Shown: positions 4,738-5,062 of the stretch, piece after piece | Numbering within the stretch: position 1 is the first letter of the stretch | Layout: each line of letters opens with the position of its first letter | Source: Candidatus Omnitrophota bacterium | GTDB lineage: Bacteria > Omnitrophota > Gorgyraeia > Duberdicusellales > 4484-171 | Length of the DNA stretch: 5,062 bases | Direction: 5' to 3' | NCBI GenBank assembly: GCA_028717025.1 | Contig: JAQUOR010000142.1 | Location: 1-5,062 of the forward strand | Notes under the pieces: model-generated | What the model was told of the DNA's origin: nothing | The model's database searches: none | Seen by the model: the letters and a program-made list of their open reading frames with translations, nothing else | Made by a program: the position numbers and the translations under genes

Positions 4738-4830
4738 AGCTTGTAAGTTTCTCTTAATTTTCTATCCTCATGCCCTCATCGGCTCGCCTCGCTTAACACA
4801 AGTCGAAGCGGGCTTAAGAGCTTACGAGCT
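4738..4830. repeat. Nested inverted repeat between the acyltransferase and glycosyltransferase genes
   Basis: The outer arms are 4738-4757 (AGCTTGTAAGTTTCTCTTAA) and 4814-4830 (TTAAGAGCTTACGAGCT). They give 15 base pairs, one mismatch and a small asymmetric internal loop. Directly inside one arm lies a GC stem, GCCTCGCTT (4786-4794) with AAGCGGGC (4806-4813), with one bulged base and an 11-base loop. The remaining 28 bases (4758-4785) stay unpaired and read as a purine-rich strand on the minus strand. There is no T-run directly after the outer stem, so this is not a standard terminator. A structured RNA in the 3' end of the acyltransferase transcript, or a leader of the next genes, is possible. 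Confidence 0.5.
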
Positions 4831-4846
4831 GATTACCTGTAGTCCA

Positions 4847-5062
4847 TCATAACCAGTACCTCTGAAACATATACCACTGATCCGGATATTGACTGATATA
4901 TTTTTCCAAAATCGATGCGTACTTTTTTATTATATTCTCTTGAGCCTGCGCGTCATCCTTATCGTATTCAAGAGGTTTTTCGATAATAAGATGATAATAT
5001 TTCTTGCGTTCCCGTACAAAAAACGTAGGGATGATCGCCGCGCCTGTCTTGAGCGCAAAAAA
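4847..5062 (-). CDS. LpxL/HtrB-type lipid A acyltransferase, C-terminal end (5' part outside window)
   Basis: The last 71 residues of an open frame enter from the right edge and end at a TGA (4847-4849). The visible part has the typical tail of the lysophospholipid/lipid A acyltransferase superfamily (PF03279). GAAIIPTFFVRER is followed by a strand with IIEKPLEY, a helical stretch NIIKKYASILEKYISQYPDQW and the ending WYMFQRYWL. The GA.I+P.F..R and YP.QW...R.W patterns are those I know from LpxL/LpxM-like enzymes. These transfer a secondary acyl chain from acyl-ACP to lipid A precursors at the inner membrane. The catalytic HX4D/E motif would lie outside the window, so activity cannot be judged. 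Related acyltransferases also work on ornithine lipids or other glycolipids. The neighbouring glycosyltransferase is consistent with envelope lipid synthesis. Confidence 0.85.
   Translation of the reverse strand, partial: FFALKTGAAIIPTFFVRERKKYYHLIIEKPLEYDKDDAQAQENIIKKYASILEKYISQYPDQWYMFQRYWL

Noticed and set aside
4758..4785. Hammerhead ribozyme core (CCGATGA and GAAA on the minus strand)
   Set aside because: The first core box has C in place of the conserved U (CUGAUGA), and the GAAA is not placed in the required three-helix arrangement.

Overview
The window comes from a diderm (Gram-negative-type) bacterium. The evidence is the tail of an LpxL-type lipid A acyltransferase, a secreted protein with a signal peptide, and a PilZ-domain protein. 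Base composition is balanced to slightly AT-rich, and several Shine-Dalgarno (SD) sites are strong (AGGAGG type). The gene set and the style of the small membrane protein recall uncultivated PVC-group lineages such as Omnitrophota. That placement is an impression from protein style and is not proven here. Every supported gene lies on the minus strand, so the window is read from its right end to its left end.

Right to left: (1) the C-terminal end of an LpxL/HtrB-like acyltransferase (4847-5062); (2) a 195-base gap holding a long nested inverted repeat (4738-4830) and a candidate promoter next to the next start codon; (3) a family 2 glycosyltransferase (3980-4651) whose last codons overlap (4) pcm, protein-L-isoaspartate O-methyltransferase (3343-3993); (5) a secreted protein with an NTF2-like C-terminal domain (2662-3291); (6) a 269-base stretch without a convincing gene, dominated by a long imperfect inverted repeat (about 2455-2597) and flanking hairpins, ending at the SD of (7) a PilZ-domain protein (2030-2392); (8) a GC-rich palindromic intergenic element (1934-1998); (9) a 77-residue two-helix membrane protein (1592-1825) with a near-consensus promoter and its own hairpin terminator; (10) a patatin-like phospholipase (514-1437) with its own promoter; (11) a 149-base gap with hairpins and motifs shared with element 8; (12) the start of a DUF502 membrane protein (1-364) running off the left edge.

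Functionally this is an envelope-flavoured neighbourhood: lipid A acylation, polyprenyl-type glycosyl transfer, lipid hydrolysis, small integral membrane proteins and one secreted protein. It also carries a protein-repair enzyme and a probable c-di-GMP effector. GT-pcm-NTF2 look like one transcription unit, because GT and pcm overlap and the next gap is short. The small membrane protein and the patatin appear to be separate units.

The genes themselves are of known types. The least explained parts are the intergenic structures: the long inverted repeat upstream of the PilZ gene, the nested inverted repeat upstream of the glycosyltransferase, and the motif set shared by the gaps at 456-490 and 1943-1982. 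No tRNA, rRNA, CRISPR array or transposase gene was seen.
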